Source: Serratia marcescens subsp. marcescens ATCC 13880
Lineage (GTDB): Bacteria > Pseudomonadota > Gammaproteobacteria > Enterobacterales > Enterobacteriaceae
Direction of reading: 5' to 3'
DNA length: 64,000 nt
Assembly (NCBI RefSeq): GCF_017299535.1
Contig: NZ_CP071238.1
Coordinates: forward strand, 868,001-932,000
Notes under the pieces: generated by a model
The model's database searches: none
What the model saw: the letters and a program-made list of their open reading frames with translations, nothing else
Told to the model about the DNA's origin: nothing
Shown here: in pieces, positions 1 through 9,249 of the stretch
How the letters are laid out: every line of letters begins with the position of its first letter
How positions within the stretch are numbered: the stretch's first letter is position 1
Made by a program: the position numbers and the translations under genes

Positions 1-354
1 CCCTCGCCGTTTGTTCAGGCGCAAATAACCCCTTAAATTCTCAGCGAGTTCATAACTTGCTGTTTATAATTGCTATTTGAGTATTTATTGCGAATATTCC
101 GAGTTTTTATCGGTTATTTGAGAGCCTGGTCACACTATTTTTTTGTGCGAAATGTGAAGGGGGTCAATCCATCAGGTCAATGAGAGACGGTTATGTCTCC
201 TCCTGGCTTACCGATCCGTTTTTCATGCTCCGTATACTGTCCGTAACCAGGGCAACGTGACGGAAATTTTCATAAGGAATGTGCGTGAAGCAATCGTGAT
301 TGCATCTGGCATACAAATAACACGGGGTTTTTTTGATTATCTGAGGTGCTTGGT
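1..354. other. Non-coding region upstream of the chb operon
   Basis: No convincing gene was seen. A minus-strand reading frame at 191-418 has no recognisable content and covers the expected operon leader. The stretch is AT-rich and carries a CRP-like half-palindrome at 153-168. In E. coli the chb operon is controlled by NagC, ChbR and CRP, so operator sites are expected here; I could not place NagC or ChbR sites with confidence. Confidence 0.6.
153..168. promoter_or_regulatory. Candidate CRP site upstream of chbB
   Basis: The sequence TGTGA, six bases, TCAAT resembles the CRP consensus TGTGA-N6-TCACA: the left half is perfect and the right half matches at three of five positions. Its position, about 200 bp before chbB, is far for a class I site but possible with a long leader. 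Inference only. Confidence 0.35.
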
Positions 355-672
355 ATGGAAAAGAAAAAAATCTATCTGTTTTGTTCTGCCGGTATGTCCA
401 CTTCCCTGTTGGTATCAAAAATGAAGGCGCAGGCCGAAAAATATGAAGTGCCGGTGATCATCGCCGCCTATCCGGAAGCGTTGGCCGCAGAGAAGGGCGT
501 TGAAGCGGATCTGATCCTGCTGGGGCCGCAGATCGCCTACACCTTGCCGGAAGTGCAAAAACAGCTGCCCAATAAACCCGTTGAGGTCATCGATCCGCTG
601 CTGTACGGCAAGGTCGATGGGCTGGGCGTGCTGAAGGCCGCGGTGGCCGCCATCAAGAAAGCCAATCAATAA
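355..672 (+). CDS. chbB: PTS chitobiose/cellobiose-specific enzyme IIB
   Basis: Cytoplasmic IIB component of the N,N'-diacetylchitobiose / cellobiose phosphotransferase system. It passes phosphate from a IIA protein to the sugar entering through ChbC. The 105-residue product has the lactose/cellobiose-family phosphocysteine loop near the N-terminus ([12 protein letters not shown], Cys about residue 10) and ends in the typical alanine/lysine-rich helix. The ATG at 355 is preferred over an in-frame GTG at 346 because a GAGG ribosome site (343-346) lies at proper distance and the protein then begins MEKKKIYLF, as in E. coli ChbB. First gene of the operon; chbC follows after 12 bp. Confidence 0.95.
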   Translation: MEKKKIYLFCSAGMSTSLLVSKMKAQAEKYEVPVIIAAYPEALAAEKGVEADLILLGPQIAYTLPEVQKQLPNKPVEVIDPLLYGKVDGLGVLKAAVAAIKKANQ

Positions 673-684
673 CAGGAGGCCGCC

Positions 685-2046
685 GTGAATACCCTCATTG
701 CCTCGCTCGAGAAGGTTATCCTGCCTTTCGCCGTAAAAATCGGTAAGCAGCCCCACGTCAACGCCATCAAGAATGGCTTTATCCGCCTGATGCCGCTGAC
801 CTTGACCGGGGCGATGTTCGTGTTGATCAACAACGTGTTTCTGAGCTTCGGCGAAGGATCGTTCTTCTATTCTCTGGGCGTAAGGTTAGATGCCTCTACC
901 ATAGAGACGCTGAATAGTCTGAAGAGCATCGGCGGCAGCGTTTACAACGGCACGCTGGGGATCATGTCCCTGATGACGCCGTTCTTTATCAGCATGGCGT
1001 TGGCGGAAGAGCGCAAGGTCGATCCGCTCGCTTCGGCGCTGCTGGCGGTGGCGGCCTTTATGACCGTCACGCCGTTCAATGTCGGCGAGGCCTATGCGGT
1101 GGGGGCCAACTGGTTGGGCGGCGCCAACATCATTTCCGGTATGGTGATCGGGCTGGCGGTGGCCGAGATGTTTGCCTTCATCGTGCGGCGCAACTGGGTG
1201 ATTAGCCTGCCGGACAGCGTGCCGGCCTCGGTGTCGCGTTCCTTCTCGGCGCTGATCCCCGGTTTCATCATCCTCTCCATCATGGGGCTTGTGGCGTTCG
1301 CGCTGGCGCACTGGGGCACCAACTTTCACCAGATCATCATGGACGGCATTTCGGCGCCGCTGGCCAAGATGGGCAGCGTGGTGGGCTGGGTGTACGTGCT
1401 GTTCTCCTCGCTGCTGTGGTTCTTTGGGGTGCACGGCTCCATGGCGCTGGCGGCGCTGGACAGCGGCATCATGACGCCGTTCGCGCTGGAAAACGTGGAG
1501 CTGTACAACAAATACGGTTCGGTCGAAGCGGCGGTAGCCGCCGGAAAAGAGTTCCACATGTGGGCGAAACCGTTCGTCGATTCCTACATCTACCTCGGCG
1601 GCACCGGCTCGACGCTGGGCTTGATCATCGCCATCTTCATCGCCTCGCGCCGCGAAGATTACCGCCAGGTCGCCAAACTGGCGACGCCATCCGGCATCTT
1701 CCAGATTAACGAACCGATTCTGTTCGGTTTGCCGGTGATCATGAACCCGGTGATGTTTATTCCGTTCATTCTGGTGCAGCCGGTGCTGACCATTATCACC
1801 TCCCTGGCCTACTACTCCGGGCTGATCCCGCCGATCACCAACATCGCGCCCTGGACCATGCCGGTCGGCCTGGGGGCGTTCTTCAACACCAACGGCAGCA
1901 TCATGGCCATGTTGCTGAGCCTGTTCAACCTGGCGGTCGCCACCGTGATCTATCTGCCGTTCGTGGCGATCTCCAACAAGGCGCAGAGCCAGATCGACGC
2001 GGCGACGGAAAGCGAAGAAGACATCGCCAAGGCGCTGAAATTCTAA
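685..2046 (+). CDS. chbC: PTS chitobiose/cellobiose-specific enzyme IIC
   Basis: Membrane permease that imports and phosphorylates chitobiose or related beta-glucosides with ChbB. The 453-residue product is hydrophobic throughout with about ten membrane segments. It carries the IIC signature around [10 protein letters not shown] (about residue 340) that contributes to substrate binding. The GTG start at 685 is supported by a strong AGGAGG at 674-679. Length and both termini (IASLEKV near the start, [10 protein letters not shown] at the end) agree with E. coli ChbC. The next gene starts 43 bp downstream, in the place where E. coli has chbA. Confidence 0.95.
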   Translation: MNTLIASLEKVILPFAVKIGKQPHVNAIKNGFIRLMPLTLTGAMFVLINNVFLSFGEGSFFYSLGVRLDASTIETLNSLKSIGGSVYNGTLGIMSLMTPFFISMALAEERKVDPLASALLAVAAFMTVTPFNVGEAYAVGANWLGGANIISGMVIGLAVAEMFAFIVRRNWVISLPDSVPASVSRSFSALIPGFIILSIMGLVAFALAHWGTNFHQIIMDGISAPLAKMGSVVGWVYVLFSSLLWFFGVHGSMALAALDSGIMTPFALENVELYNKYGSVEAAVAAGKEFHMWAKPFVDSYIYLGGTGSTLGLIIAIFIASRREDYRQVAKLATPSGIFQINEPILFGLPVIMNPVMFIPFILVQPVLTIITSLAYYSGLIPPITNIAPWTMPVGLGAFFNTNGSIMAMLLSLFNLAVATVIYLPFVAISNKAQSQIDAATESEEDIAKALKF

Positions 2047-2089
2047 CTGTGGAACGGGGCGGTGCGGCCGCCCCGCGAGGGACGCGAGT

Positions 2090-3475
2090 ATGGAATATCA
2101 ATTTGCCGACGGGTTCTGGTGGGGCAGCGCCACCTCCGCGCCGCAGTCTGAAGGGGCGGCCGCGCGGGACGGCAAGAGTCGCAACATCTTCGACTATTGG
2201 TACGAGATCGCGCCCGAGCGCTTTCACGGACGGGTGGGGCCGACCGAGGCCTCGACCTTTTATGACCATTTCCGCACCGATATCGGGCTGCTCAAAACGC
2301 TGGGCCATAATACTTTCAGAACCTCGATCTCGTGGTCGCGGCTGATCCCGGACGGCGACGGTGAAGTGAACCCGCAGGCGGTGGCGTTCTATAACGCGAT
2401 GATCGACGAGCTGCTGGCGCAGGGCATCACCCCGTTTATCAATCTCTATCACTTCGATATGCCGCTGTGCATGCAACAGCGCGGCGGTTGGGAAAGCCGG
2501 GCGGTGGTCGAAGCCTATGCGCGTTACGCCGATACCTGTTTCGGCCTGTTTGGCGATCGGGTCACCCACTGGTTCACCTTCAACGAGCCGATCGTGCCGG
2601 TGGAAGCCGGTTACCTGAATGACCTGCACTACCCTTGCGTGGTGGACTTCAAACGGGCGGTCACCGTGGCGTATCACAGCGTGCTGGCGCACGCCATGGC
2701 GGTGCGGCGTTTCAGAGCGCGGGGGCTGCCGGGGAGCATCGGCATCATTCTAAATCTGAGCCCGACCTATCCGCGCTCCGACGCGCCGGAGGATCGGCAG
2801 GCCGCACACGACGCCGATCTGCTGCTCAACCGCAGTTTCCTCGATCCGGTCGCCAAAGGGCGTTACCCGGCCGCATTGCTGCACCTGTTGGAACGACATG
2901 GGCTGATGCCCTACTGCGAACCGCAGGACGCGCAGCTGATCGAAGGCGGCGTGGTGGATATCCTTGGCGTCAACTATTACCAGCCGCGCAGGGTGCAGGC
3001 GAAAGCGGGACGGCGCGCCGAGGGGCCGATCGCATCGCCGGAGGATTTGTTCAGTTACTATGCAATGCCGGGCCGCAAAATCAATCCGCACCGCGGCTGG
3101 GAGATCTACGAGAAGGGGCTGTACGACATCCTGATGGATCTGAAAGAGAACTACGGCAATCTGCCCTGTTATATTTCGGAAAATGGCATGGGCGTCGAGG
3201 GCGAAGAGGCGTTTATCGGCGCCGATGGGCGGGTGGAGGACGATTACCGCATCGACTTTATTCGCGAGCACCTGAAGTGGCTGCACCGCGCGCTGGCGGA
3301 AGGCTCGCAGTGCAAAGGCTATCATCTGTGGACCTTTATCGACTGCTGGTCCTGGCTGAACGCCTACAAGAATCGTTATGGGCTGGTGCGGCTGGATCGG
3401 GCGGATCAGCGGCGCACCATTAAAAAAAGCGGTTACTGGTTTGCCGAGGCGGCCAGACGCAACGGATTTGACTAA
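2090..3475 (+). CDS. GH1 6-phospho-beta-glucosidase in the chb operon
   Basis: Glycoside hydrolase family 1 enzyme, 461 residues, expected to cleave the phosphorylated disaccharide delivered by ChbBC to glucose (or N-acetylglucosamine) and the 6-phosphosugar. The N-terminal FWWGSATSAPQSEG motif, the acid/base glutamate in TFNEP (residue 166) and the nucleophile glutamate in YISENGMG (residue 364) are all present. It is a different fold from ChbF, the GH4 hydrolase of the E. coli operon. It sits between chbC and chbR, where E. coli has chbA. Whether it prefers aryl-beta-glucosides, cellobiose-P or chitobiose-P cannot be read from sequence. Start ATG is preceded by a GAGGGA-type ribosome site. 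Confidence 0.9.
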   Translation: MEYQFADGFWWGSATSAPQSEGAAARDGKSRNIFDYWYEIAPERFHGRVGPTEASTFYDHFRTDIGLLKTLGHNTFRTSISWSRLIPDGDGEVNPQAVAFYNAMIDELLAQGITPFINLYHFDMPLCMQQRGGWESRAVVEAYARYADTCFGLFGDRVTHWFTFNEPIVPVEAGYLNDLHYPCVVDFKRAVTVAYHSVLAHAMAVRRFRARGLPGSIGIILNLSPTYPRSDAPEDRQAAHDADLLLNRSFLDPVAKGRYPAALLHLLERHGLMPYCEPQDAQLIEGGVVDILGVNYYQPRRVQAKAGRRAEGPIASPEDLFSYYAMPGRKINPHRGWEIYEKGLYDILMDLKENYGNLPCYISENGMGVEGEEAFIGADGRVEDDYRIDFIREHLKWLHRALAEGSQCKGYHLWTFIDCWSWLNAYKNRYGLVRLDRADQRRTIKKSGYWFAEAARRNGFD

Positions 3476-3490
3476 CGGGAGGCCGGCGCC

Positions 3491-4339
3491 GTGTCCGATA
3501 ACCGAATTTCGCTGAGTGCCAACGACGTGAAGCTGATTCGCGAGCAGGATTTCTTTAACTGCAAAGACTTTCACCTGTTCATCTACAACAAGGTGGAAAG
3601 CGCCACCGGGCTGCATCAGCACGACTATTACGAGTTCACCATCGTGCTGAGCGGCAAATGCTATCAGGAGATCAACGGCAAGCGGGTGCTGCTGGAACGC
3701 GGGGATTTCGTCTTTATCCCTATCGGTTCCTACCACCAGAGCTTTTACGAGTTCGGCGCGACGAAAATTTTCAACGTGGCGGTCAGCAAAGCGTTCTTTG
3801 AAGAGCATTACTTGCAACAGCTGCCGCGCTGCTTTGTCGCCTCGCAGGCCTACAGCCTGAGAAGCGAGTTTTTGGCCTATATCGAATCGGTGGTGAGTTC
3901 CCCGCAGTTTCGTGAGGACGACTTCGCCGAATTCCTCGAAACATTGACCTTCTACGTGATCAGCCGCATCCGACATTATAAAGAAGAAAACGACGGCGGC
4001 GATGATATCCCGCAGTGGCTGAAGAACACCCTGGCCGGCATGCATGACAAGGCGATGTTCGGCGAAAAGGCGTTGGCGAACATGGTGGCGCTGTCGGGGA
4101 AAACCCAGGAGTACCTGACCCGGGCGATGCGGCGTTACTACCATAAAACGCCGATGCAGGTGATCAATGAGATCCGCATCAATTTCGCCAAGACGCAACT
4201 GGAGGTCACCAACTATTCGGTTTCCGATATCGCCTTCGATTCTGGCTATGGCGACGTCAGCCTGTTCATTAAAAACTTCAAGCGGCTCACCGACGTGACC
4301 CCGGGCAATTACCGAAAAAAGTGTTACGGCCCTCTTTAG
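3491..4339 (+). CDS. chbR: AraC-family regulator of the chb operon
   Basis: Transcriptional regulator, 282 residues, closely resembling E. coli ChbR. An N-terminal cupin domain (about residues 35-110, with [10 protein letters not shown] and [11 protein letters not shown]) should sense the sugar signal. The C-terminal AraC helix-turn-helix pair (about 180-280) contains the family stretch [20 protein letters not shown]. In E. coli ChbR represses without inducer and activates with NagC relief and CRP. GTG start at 3491 with GGGAGG 8 bases upstream. Downstream of the gene there is a 148 bp gap where E. coli carries chbF. Confidence 0.92.
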   Translation: MSDNRISLSANDVKLIREQDFFNCKDFHLFIYNKVESATGLHQHDYYEFTIVLSGKCYQEINGKRVLLERGDFVFIPIGSYHQSFYEFGATKIFNVAVSKAFFEEHYLQQLPRCFVASQAYSLRSEFLAYIESVVSSPQFREDDFAEFLETLTFYVISRIRHYKEENDGGDDIPQWLKNTLAGMHDKAMFGEKALANMVALSGKTQEYLTRAMRRYYHKTPMQVINEIRINFAKTQLEVTNYSVSDIAFDSGYGDVSLFIKNFKRLTDVTPGNYRKKCYGPL

Positions 4340-4487
4340 GGCCGCTCCCGATCAGTATCAACGCCGATATGCCGATGAGCTTCAGGGCGCCGGTCGGTTA
4401 ATCATTTGATTTTTACCTTAACGAGGGGGAATGCCGCGCCGAGCGGTCGGCCTTCCCTTGCCAAAAATCTATCCCGCGGGAGCCTCT

Positions 4488-5249
4488 ATGGAAAAACTAC
4501 TGATCGTAAATGCCGACGATTTCGGCCTGAGCAAAGGGCAGAACTATGGCGTCATCGAGGCGTATCAGCATGGCGTCGTTTCCTCCACCACGGCGATGGT
4601 GAACGGCAGCGGCGCGCAGCACGCGGCGGCGCTCAGCCGGCAATATCCGGGGTTGCCGATCGGGCTGCATTTCGTTTTGACCCATGGCAAGCCGCTGGGC
4701 GCCATGCCTTCGTTGGTCAACGAACATGGCGAACTGGGCAAATGGCTGTGGCGCCGCGCCGAGGCCGGCGAGCTGTCGCTGGACGAAATTCACGAGGAGC
4801 TGCAGCGCCAGTTCGCGCGGTTTGTGACGCTGTTCGGCCGCCCGCCGACGCATATCGACAGCCATCACCATGTGCATATGCAGCCGCAAATTTATCCGCT
4901 GGTGGAGGCGTTCGCGCAAGCGCAGGGTCTGCCGCTGCGTCTTGATCGCGAAGAGGCGAAACGGCGCGAACTGGCGTTGCAGACTCCCAGCAGCACCGAC
5001 GCGTTTGACGCGGGATTCTACGGTGAAATGATTTCCGAAGCCTTGTTCTTGCAGCGGTTGGCGCGCGCCGACGAGCAGGGCGCAGAGTCATTGGAAATGA
5101 TGTGCCACCCGGCGTTCCTCGACGCGACGATCCTGCAGAGCAAATACTGCCACCCGCGCCTCGTCGAGCTGGATGTGTTGACCGCGCCGACGCTGAAAGC
5201 GGCGATCGCCGAACGCGGTTTTCTGTTGGGCTCCTTCCAGGATCTGTAA
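4488..5249 (+). CDS. chbG: Chitooligosaccharide deacetylase (YdjC/ChbG family)
   Basis: Cytoplasmic metal-dependent deacetylase that removes one acetyl group from chitobiose or its 6-phosphate; in E. coli this makes the inducer recognised by ChbR. The 253-residue product starts [15 protein letters not shown], with the metal-binding aspartate pair, and has the [10 protein letters not shown] histidine motif near residue 120. ATG 4488 is chosen over an upstream in-frame ATG at 4431 because only the shorter form aligns with the family N-terminus and a GGGAG ribosome site precedes it. Its presence argues that the operon still handles chitobiose even though chbF is absent. Confidence 0.93.
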   Translation: MEKLLIVNADDFGLSKGQNYGVIEAYQHGVVSSTTAMVNGSGAQHAAALSRQYPGLPIGLHFVLTHGKPLGAMPSLVNEHGELGKWLWRRAEAGELSLDEIHEELQRQFARFVTLFGRPPTHIDSHHHVHMQPQIYPLVEAFAQAQGLPLRLDREEAKRRELALQTPSSTDAFDAGFYGEMISEALFLQRLARADEQGAESLEMMCHPAFLDATILQSKYCHPRLVELDVLTAPTLKAAIAERGFLLGSFQDL

Positions 5250-5258
5250 CACCGCCGT

Positions 5259-6638
5259 TTACAGCATGGCGTGCGCCTTTTTCAGGCCGGTGTCTTCTTC
5301 AGGATCGGCGCCCTGAGGCAAGGGCTCCGCCTCTTGTGCTTCAGGCTGTGGCTCGTCGACCTCGGGCGCCGCTTCCGGCGGCGGCATGGTGTCGTGAATG
5401 ATCTGCTCATCGAAGGTCGGATTGAGCGCCGGCGACAGCGGCGAGCTGGCGAGGCTGTCTGGCAGCGGGATGTGGGGCACCGGCGCGTCCTGCGCCAGCT
5501 GCGGTTCTTCCGCTTTCGCCGTGCGGCTGAGGGCCGCCAGCAGCACGCCGCACAGGGCGAAAAAGGCGTACAGGATATTGCCGCCCAGCGGTTCGATCAG
5601 CGCGCCGACCGCCAATGGCCCGATGCTGGCGCCGACGCCGAACGCCATCAGCAGACAGGCGGCCAGCGAGACGCGGCGTTCCGGCTCGATCAGATCGTTG
5701 GCCAGCGCCACCGCCAGCGGGTAGAGCGTAAATTGCAACATGCTGACGACGAACCCGACCGCCAGCAGCAGCGGGAAATCGATGTGCGGCAGCAGCGCCA
5801 GCGGCAGCGCCGCCACGATCAGCAAAATGGCGTTGAGGCGCATCAGCAACGGGCGATTATAGCGATCCGACAGCCAACTGAGCGGGAACTGCGCGATCAG
5901 CCCGGCGAAGATGGCCAGCGCCATGAACAGGCCGGTTTGCTGAGTGGTTAAGGATTGCAGGCTGGCGTAGACCGGCGCCAGGCCGTAAAACGAGCCCACC
6001 ACCATGCCGATCACCAGCGTGGTGGCCAGCACCTTGGGAATGGCGCCGACAAAGTAACGCAGCTCCATCGGGGCCGGCGACATGTGGCGTGCATTGGTGC
6101 GGGTGGTAAGCGCGATCGGCACCAGACAAAGCGCGAAGCACAGCGCGATCACCAGCAGCGTGGTGATGCCCAGGTTGCTTTGCAGCATCAGCACGATCTG
6201 GCCCAGCGACATGCCGAGATAGGTCGCCGCCATATAGAAGCCGAACACCATGCCGCGCTGGTTGGATTCCGCCTGGTCGTTCAGCCAGCTTTCCAGCACC
6301 ATATACTGGCACATCATGCACAACCCGATCACCAGACGCAGCGCAACCCAGGCGGGAATGAACGCCGTCAGGCCGTGCCCCAGCACCGCAGCGGTGATGA
6401 TGCCGGCGCAGGCCACGTAGGCGCGGATATGCCCGACGCGGGCGATGAGAAAGTGGCCGACCTTGCCGCCGATCACCAACCCGATGTAGTTGGCGGCGAT
6501 GATGGCGCCGATCAGCGCGCTGCTGACGTGGATGGAGGTCAGCCGCAGCGAGACGTAGGTGGTGAGCAGGCCCGAGCCCAACAGCAGCAGCAGGGTGGTG
6601 GTGTACAACGGCAAGAATACGCCCAACGTTTTTTTCAC
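5259..6638 (-). CDS. MFS transporter, YcaD-like
   Basis: Inner-membrane major facilitator of 459 residues with twelve predicted segments in the first 390 residues. The conserved loop LARVGHIRAY lies between segments 2 and 3 and LSDRYNRPLL between segments 8 and 9, typical of drug or sugar efflux MFS proteins. The C-terminal 65 residues are a long proline- and glutamate-rich cytoplasmic tail, unusual for the group. GTG start (minus-strand codon at 6636-6638) preceded by AGGAT. Substrate unknown. It converges on chbG with 9 bp between stop codons. Confidence 0.8.
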   Translation of the reverse strand: MKKTLGVFLPLYTTTLLLLLGSGLLTTYVSLRLTSIHVSSALIGAIIAANYIGLVIGGKVGHFLIARVGHIRAYVACAGIITAAVLGHGLTAFIPAWVALRLVIGLCMMCQYMVLESWLNDQAESNQRGMVFGFYMAATYLGMSLGQIVLMLQSNLGITTLLVIALCFALCLVPIALTTRTNARHMSPAPMELRYFVGAIPKVLATTLVIGMVVGSFYGLAPVYASLQSLTTQQTGLFMALAIFAGLIAQFPLSWLSDRYNRPLLMRLNAILLIVAALPLALLPHIDFPLLLAVGFVVSMLQFTLYPLAVALANDLIEPERRVSLAACLLMAFGVGASIGPLAVGALIEPLGGNILYAFFALCGVLLAALSRTAKAEEPQLAQDAPVPHIPLPDSLASSPLSPALNPTFDEQIIHDTMPPPEAAPEVDEPQPEAQEAEPLPQGADPEEDTGLKKAHAML

Positions 6639-6878
6639 GCTATCATCCTAATCTCTTCTGGTGCGCCCTGAGGCCGCCGCAGCGTGCCGCCTCCGTGATG
6701 TTCCTTGTGCTGGTGCGCCGCCGCTCGATGGGGCGCTTCTTTTGATACTAGCAGCTTGGCCGGGCGCTTAAAACCGCACCTCCTGCGAGACGCTGCGCAT
6801 TTCCACGCGCCAGCCGCTGCAGCGCCTTGATAAATGCTACTATCGGGCGCATATATCTGAATTCGCAAGGGAGGGGTT

Positions 6879-7367
6879 ATGAGTGAAAACCAACTGCGCC
6901 GGCTCAGCGTGCTGGCAGGGGAGAAACTGAAGGCTCAGGGCCGCTGGATCACCTGCGCGGAATCCTGCACCGGCGGCGGCATTGCCAAGGCCATTACCGA
7001 TATCGCCGGCAGCTCCGCCTATTTCGATCGCGGTTTCGTCACCTACAGCAATGCGGCGAAACATGATCTGCTGGGGGTGAGCGAAGCGACGTTGGCGGCG
7101 TACGGCGCGGTCAGCGAAGAGGTGGTGCGCGAGATGGCGATTGGGGCGCTGCGGGCGGCGCAGGCCGATCTGGCGCTGTCGGTGAGCGGCATCGCCGGCC
7201 CGGACGGCGGCAGCGCGGAAAAGCCGGTCGGCACCGTGTGGTTCGGCTTCGCCGGCAGCGATGGCCGGGGGCTGTCGCGCAAGATGCAATTCGAGGGCGA
7301 CCGCGACGCGGTGCGGCTGCAGGCGACGATTTTCGCGCTGCAAACCGCCATCGACGAATTTTTGTAA
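6879..7367 (+). CDS. pncC: Nicotinamide-nucleotide amidohydrolase (CinA C-terminal type)
   Basis: Deamidates nicotinamide mononucleotide to nicotinate mononucleotide in pyridine nucleotide recycling. The 162-residue product is a stand-alone CinA C-terminal domain with the motifs TCAESCTGGG (catalytic serine/threonine region, residues about 25-34), YSNAAK and SGIAGPDGG. It matches E. coli PncC (YgaD) in length and in lying directly upstream of recA. A GGGAGGGG ribosome site precedes the ATG. Confidence 0.93.
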   Translation: MSENQLRRLSVLAGEKLKAQGRWITCAESCTGGGIAKAITDIAGSSAYFDRGFVTYSNAAKHDLLGVSEATLAAYGAVSEEVVREMAIGALRAAQADLALSVSGIAGPDGGSAEKPVGTVWFGFAGSDGRGLSRKMQFEGDRDAVRLQATIFALQTAIDEFL

Positions 7368-7374
7368 ATTAGGC

Positions 7375-7402
7375 TTGATACTGTATGACCATACAGTATA
7401 AT
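7375..7402 (+). promoter_or_regulatory. recA promoter with LexA (SOS) box
   Basis: A -35 element TTGATA (7375-7380) and a -10 element TATAAT (7397-7402) are separated by 16 bp. Between them lies the LexA operator CTGTATGACCATACAG (7381-7396), flanked by TA on both sides, so it differs from the E. coli recA box at a single central base. Repressor binding would block the promoter directly. Confidence 0.95.
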
Positions 7403-7478
7403 TAGTGACATTTCCTGCACAACATACATTCAGTGGCAGTGTGGGGTAACACCGGCATTGCGAAACGAAGGAGCAAAA

Positions 7479-8543
7479 ATGGCTATTGATGAGAACAAGC
7501 AAAAGGCGTTAGCTGCGGCACTGGGCCAGATTGAGAAACAGTTCGGCAAAGGCTCCATCATGCGCCTGGGTGAAGACCGCTCCATGGACGTGGAAACGAT
7601 CTCCACCGGCTCACTGTCACTCGATATCGCTCTGGGCGCCGGCGGCCTGCCAATGGGCCGCATCGTCGAAATTTACGGCCCGGAATCCTCCGGTAAAACC
7701 ACTCTGACGCTGCAGGTGATCGCCGCCGCGCAGCGCGAAGGCAAAACCTGTGCGTTCATCGATGCCGAGCACGCGCTGGATCCTATCTATGCGAAAAAGC
7801 TGGGCGTCGATATCGACAACCTGCTGTGCTCCCAGCCGGACACCGGCGAGCAGGCGCTGGAAATCTGTGATGCGCTGACCCGCTCCGGCGCGGTTGACGT
7901 CATCATCGTCGACTCCGTGGCGGCGCTGACGCCGAAGGCGGAAATCGAAGGTGAAATCGGCGATTCGCACATGGGGTTGGCGGCGCGCATGATGAGCCAG
8001 GCGATGCGTAAGCTGGCCGGCAACCTGAAAAATGCCAATACCCTGCTGATCTTCATCAACCAGATCCGTATGAAAATTGGTGTGATGTTCGGCAACCCGG
8101 AAACCACGACCGGCGGTAACGCCCTGAAGTTCTACGCTTCGGTGCGTCTGGATATCCGTCGTATCGGCGCCATCAAAGAAGGCGACGAAGTGGTGGGCAG
8201 CGAAACCCGCGTGAAAGTGGTGAAGAACAAAATCGCTGCGCCGTTCAAACAGGCTGAGTTCCAAATCATGTACGGCGAAGGCATCAACAGCCGTGGCGAA
8301 CTGGTCGATCTGGGCGTGAAGCACAAGATGATCGAAAAAGCCGGCGCCTGGTACAGCTATAACGGCGAGAAGATCGGTCAGGGCAAAGCGAATGCCTGTA
8401 ACTTCCTGAAAGAAAACCCGGCTATCGCCGCCGAGCTGGATAAGAAGCTGCGCGACCTGCTGCTGCACAGCGGCGGTGAGCTGGTGGCTGCCTCCGGTGA
8501 CGACTTCGAAGATGACGAAGCGGAAACCAGCGAGCAGTTCTAA
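7479..8543 (+). CDS. recA: DNA recombinase RecA
   Basis: Forms the ATP-dependent filament on single-stranded DNA that drives homologous recombination and triggers LexA self-cleavage. The 354-residue protein has the Walker A loop GPESSGKTT at 66-74, the MAW-type sequences and the acidic C-terminal tail ([14 protein letters not shown]). ATG 7479 is preferred to the in-frame ATG at 7458 because AAGGAG (7468-7473) sits correctly and the protein begins MAIDENKQ as in relatives. recX follows after 57 bp and is probably co-transcribed. Confidence 0.99.
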   Translation: MAIDENKQKALAAALGQIEKQFGKGSIMRLGEDRSMDVETISTGSLSLDIALGAGGLPMGRIVEIYGPESSGKTTLTLQVIAAAQREGKTCAFIDAEHALDPIYAKKLGVDIDNLLCSQPDTGEQALEICDALTRSGAVDVIIVDSVAALTPKAEIEGEIGDSHMGLAARMMSQAMRKLAGNLKNANTLLIFINQIRMKIGVMFGNPETTTGGNALKFYASVRLDIRRIGAIKEGDEVVGSETRVKVVKNKIAAPFKQAEFQIMYGEGINSRGELVDLGVKHKMIEKAGAWYSYNGEKIGQGKANACNFLKENPAIAAELDKKLRDLLLHSGGELVAASGDDFEDDEAETSEQF

Positions 8544-8600
8544 TCGCTGAAGATGTGCGCCGCCGTTTATGTGGCGCATATCCTCTGAATTCAGGCTTGA

Positions 8601-9116
8601 ATGATGAATGACTTGCTAAGCCGCGCCATGCGCCTGCTGTCGCAACGCGATCATAGTGAAGCTGAACTGCGCCGCAAACTTGCGGCGCAGCCGTTTGTGG
8701 CGAAAGCCCGGTTTGGTGGCAAGGGGCCGCATGCGCCGACATCGCCGACGGTGGCCGAAGAGCCGGTGGATCCTGCGCTGATCGATCAGGTTATCGTCTA
8801 CTGTTACCAGCACAACTGGCTGGACGATAAGCGTTTCGCCCACAGCTACATCGGCAGCCGCAGCCGCAAAGGTTATGGCGCGCAGCGCATCCGCAGCGAA
8901 CTGATGCAAAAGGGCGTGGATAAAGCGCTGGTGCAGGACGCGCTGGCGGAATGCGATATCGACTGGTGCGAACAGGCGAAACAGGTGGCGCAGCGAAAAT
9001 TTGGCGATGCGTTGCCAACCGACTGGAAAGAGAAAGCCAAAGTGCAGCGTTATCTGCTCTATCGCGGCTTCTTCCAGGAAGAAATTCAGTCAATTTACCG
9101 TGATTTTGCGCAATGA
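8601..9116 (+). CDS. recX: RecA regulatory protein RecX
   Basis: Small helical protein (171 residues) that binds in the groove of the RecA filament and limits its extension. Recognised from its position after recA, its length, and the repeated three-helix units with family stretches such as RLLSQRDHSEAELRRKL near the start and KGYGAQRIRSELMQKG in the middle. About residues 34-53 hold a proline/glycine-rich insertion absent from shorter homologues. Two tandem ATG codons at 8601 and 8604 make the first residue uncertain. Confidence 0.93.
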   Translation: MMNDLLSRAMRLLSQRDHSEAELRRKLAAQPFVAKARFGGKGPHAPTSPTVAEEPVDPALIDQVIVYCYQHNWLDDKRFAHSYIGSRSRKGYGAQRIRSELMQKGVDKALVQDALAECDIDWCEQAKQVAQRKFGDALPTDWKEKAKVQRYLLYRGFFQEEIQSIYRDFAQ

Positions 9117-9249
9117 GCGCACACGGGGTTTTACTTCCCTCTGAAGAAAATTTATCTTATCCCCACTTTTTGTTCGTGAGCTGGTTGTCATCGTCGGGAT
9201 GACGCGCCACCGGCTCACGTGTCGTTATTCTAGCCTTTCCAGGAAAATT

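Noticed and set aside
191..418. 75-codon minus-strand frame at the left end
   Set aside because: It overlaps chbB antisense, has no recognisable content and lacks a convincing ribosome site.
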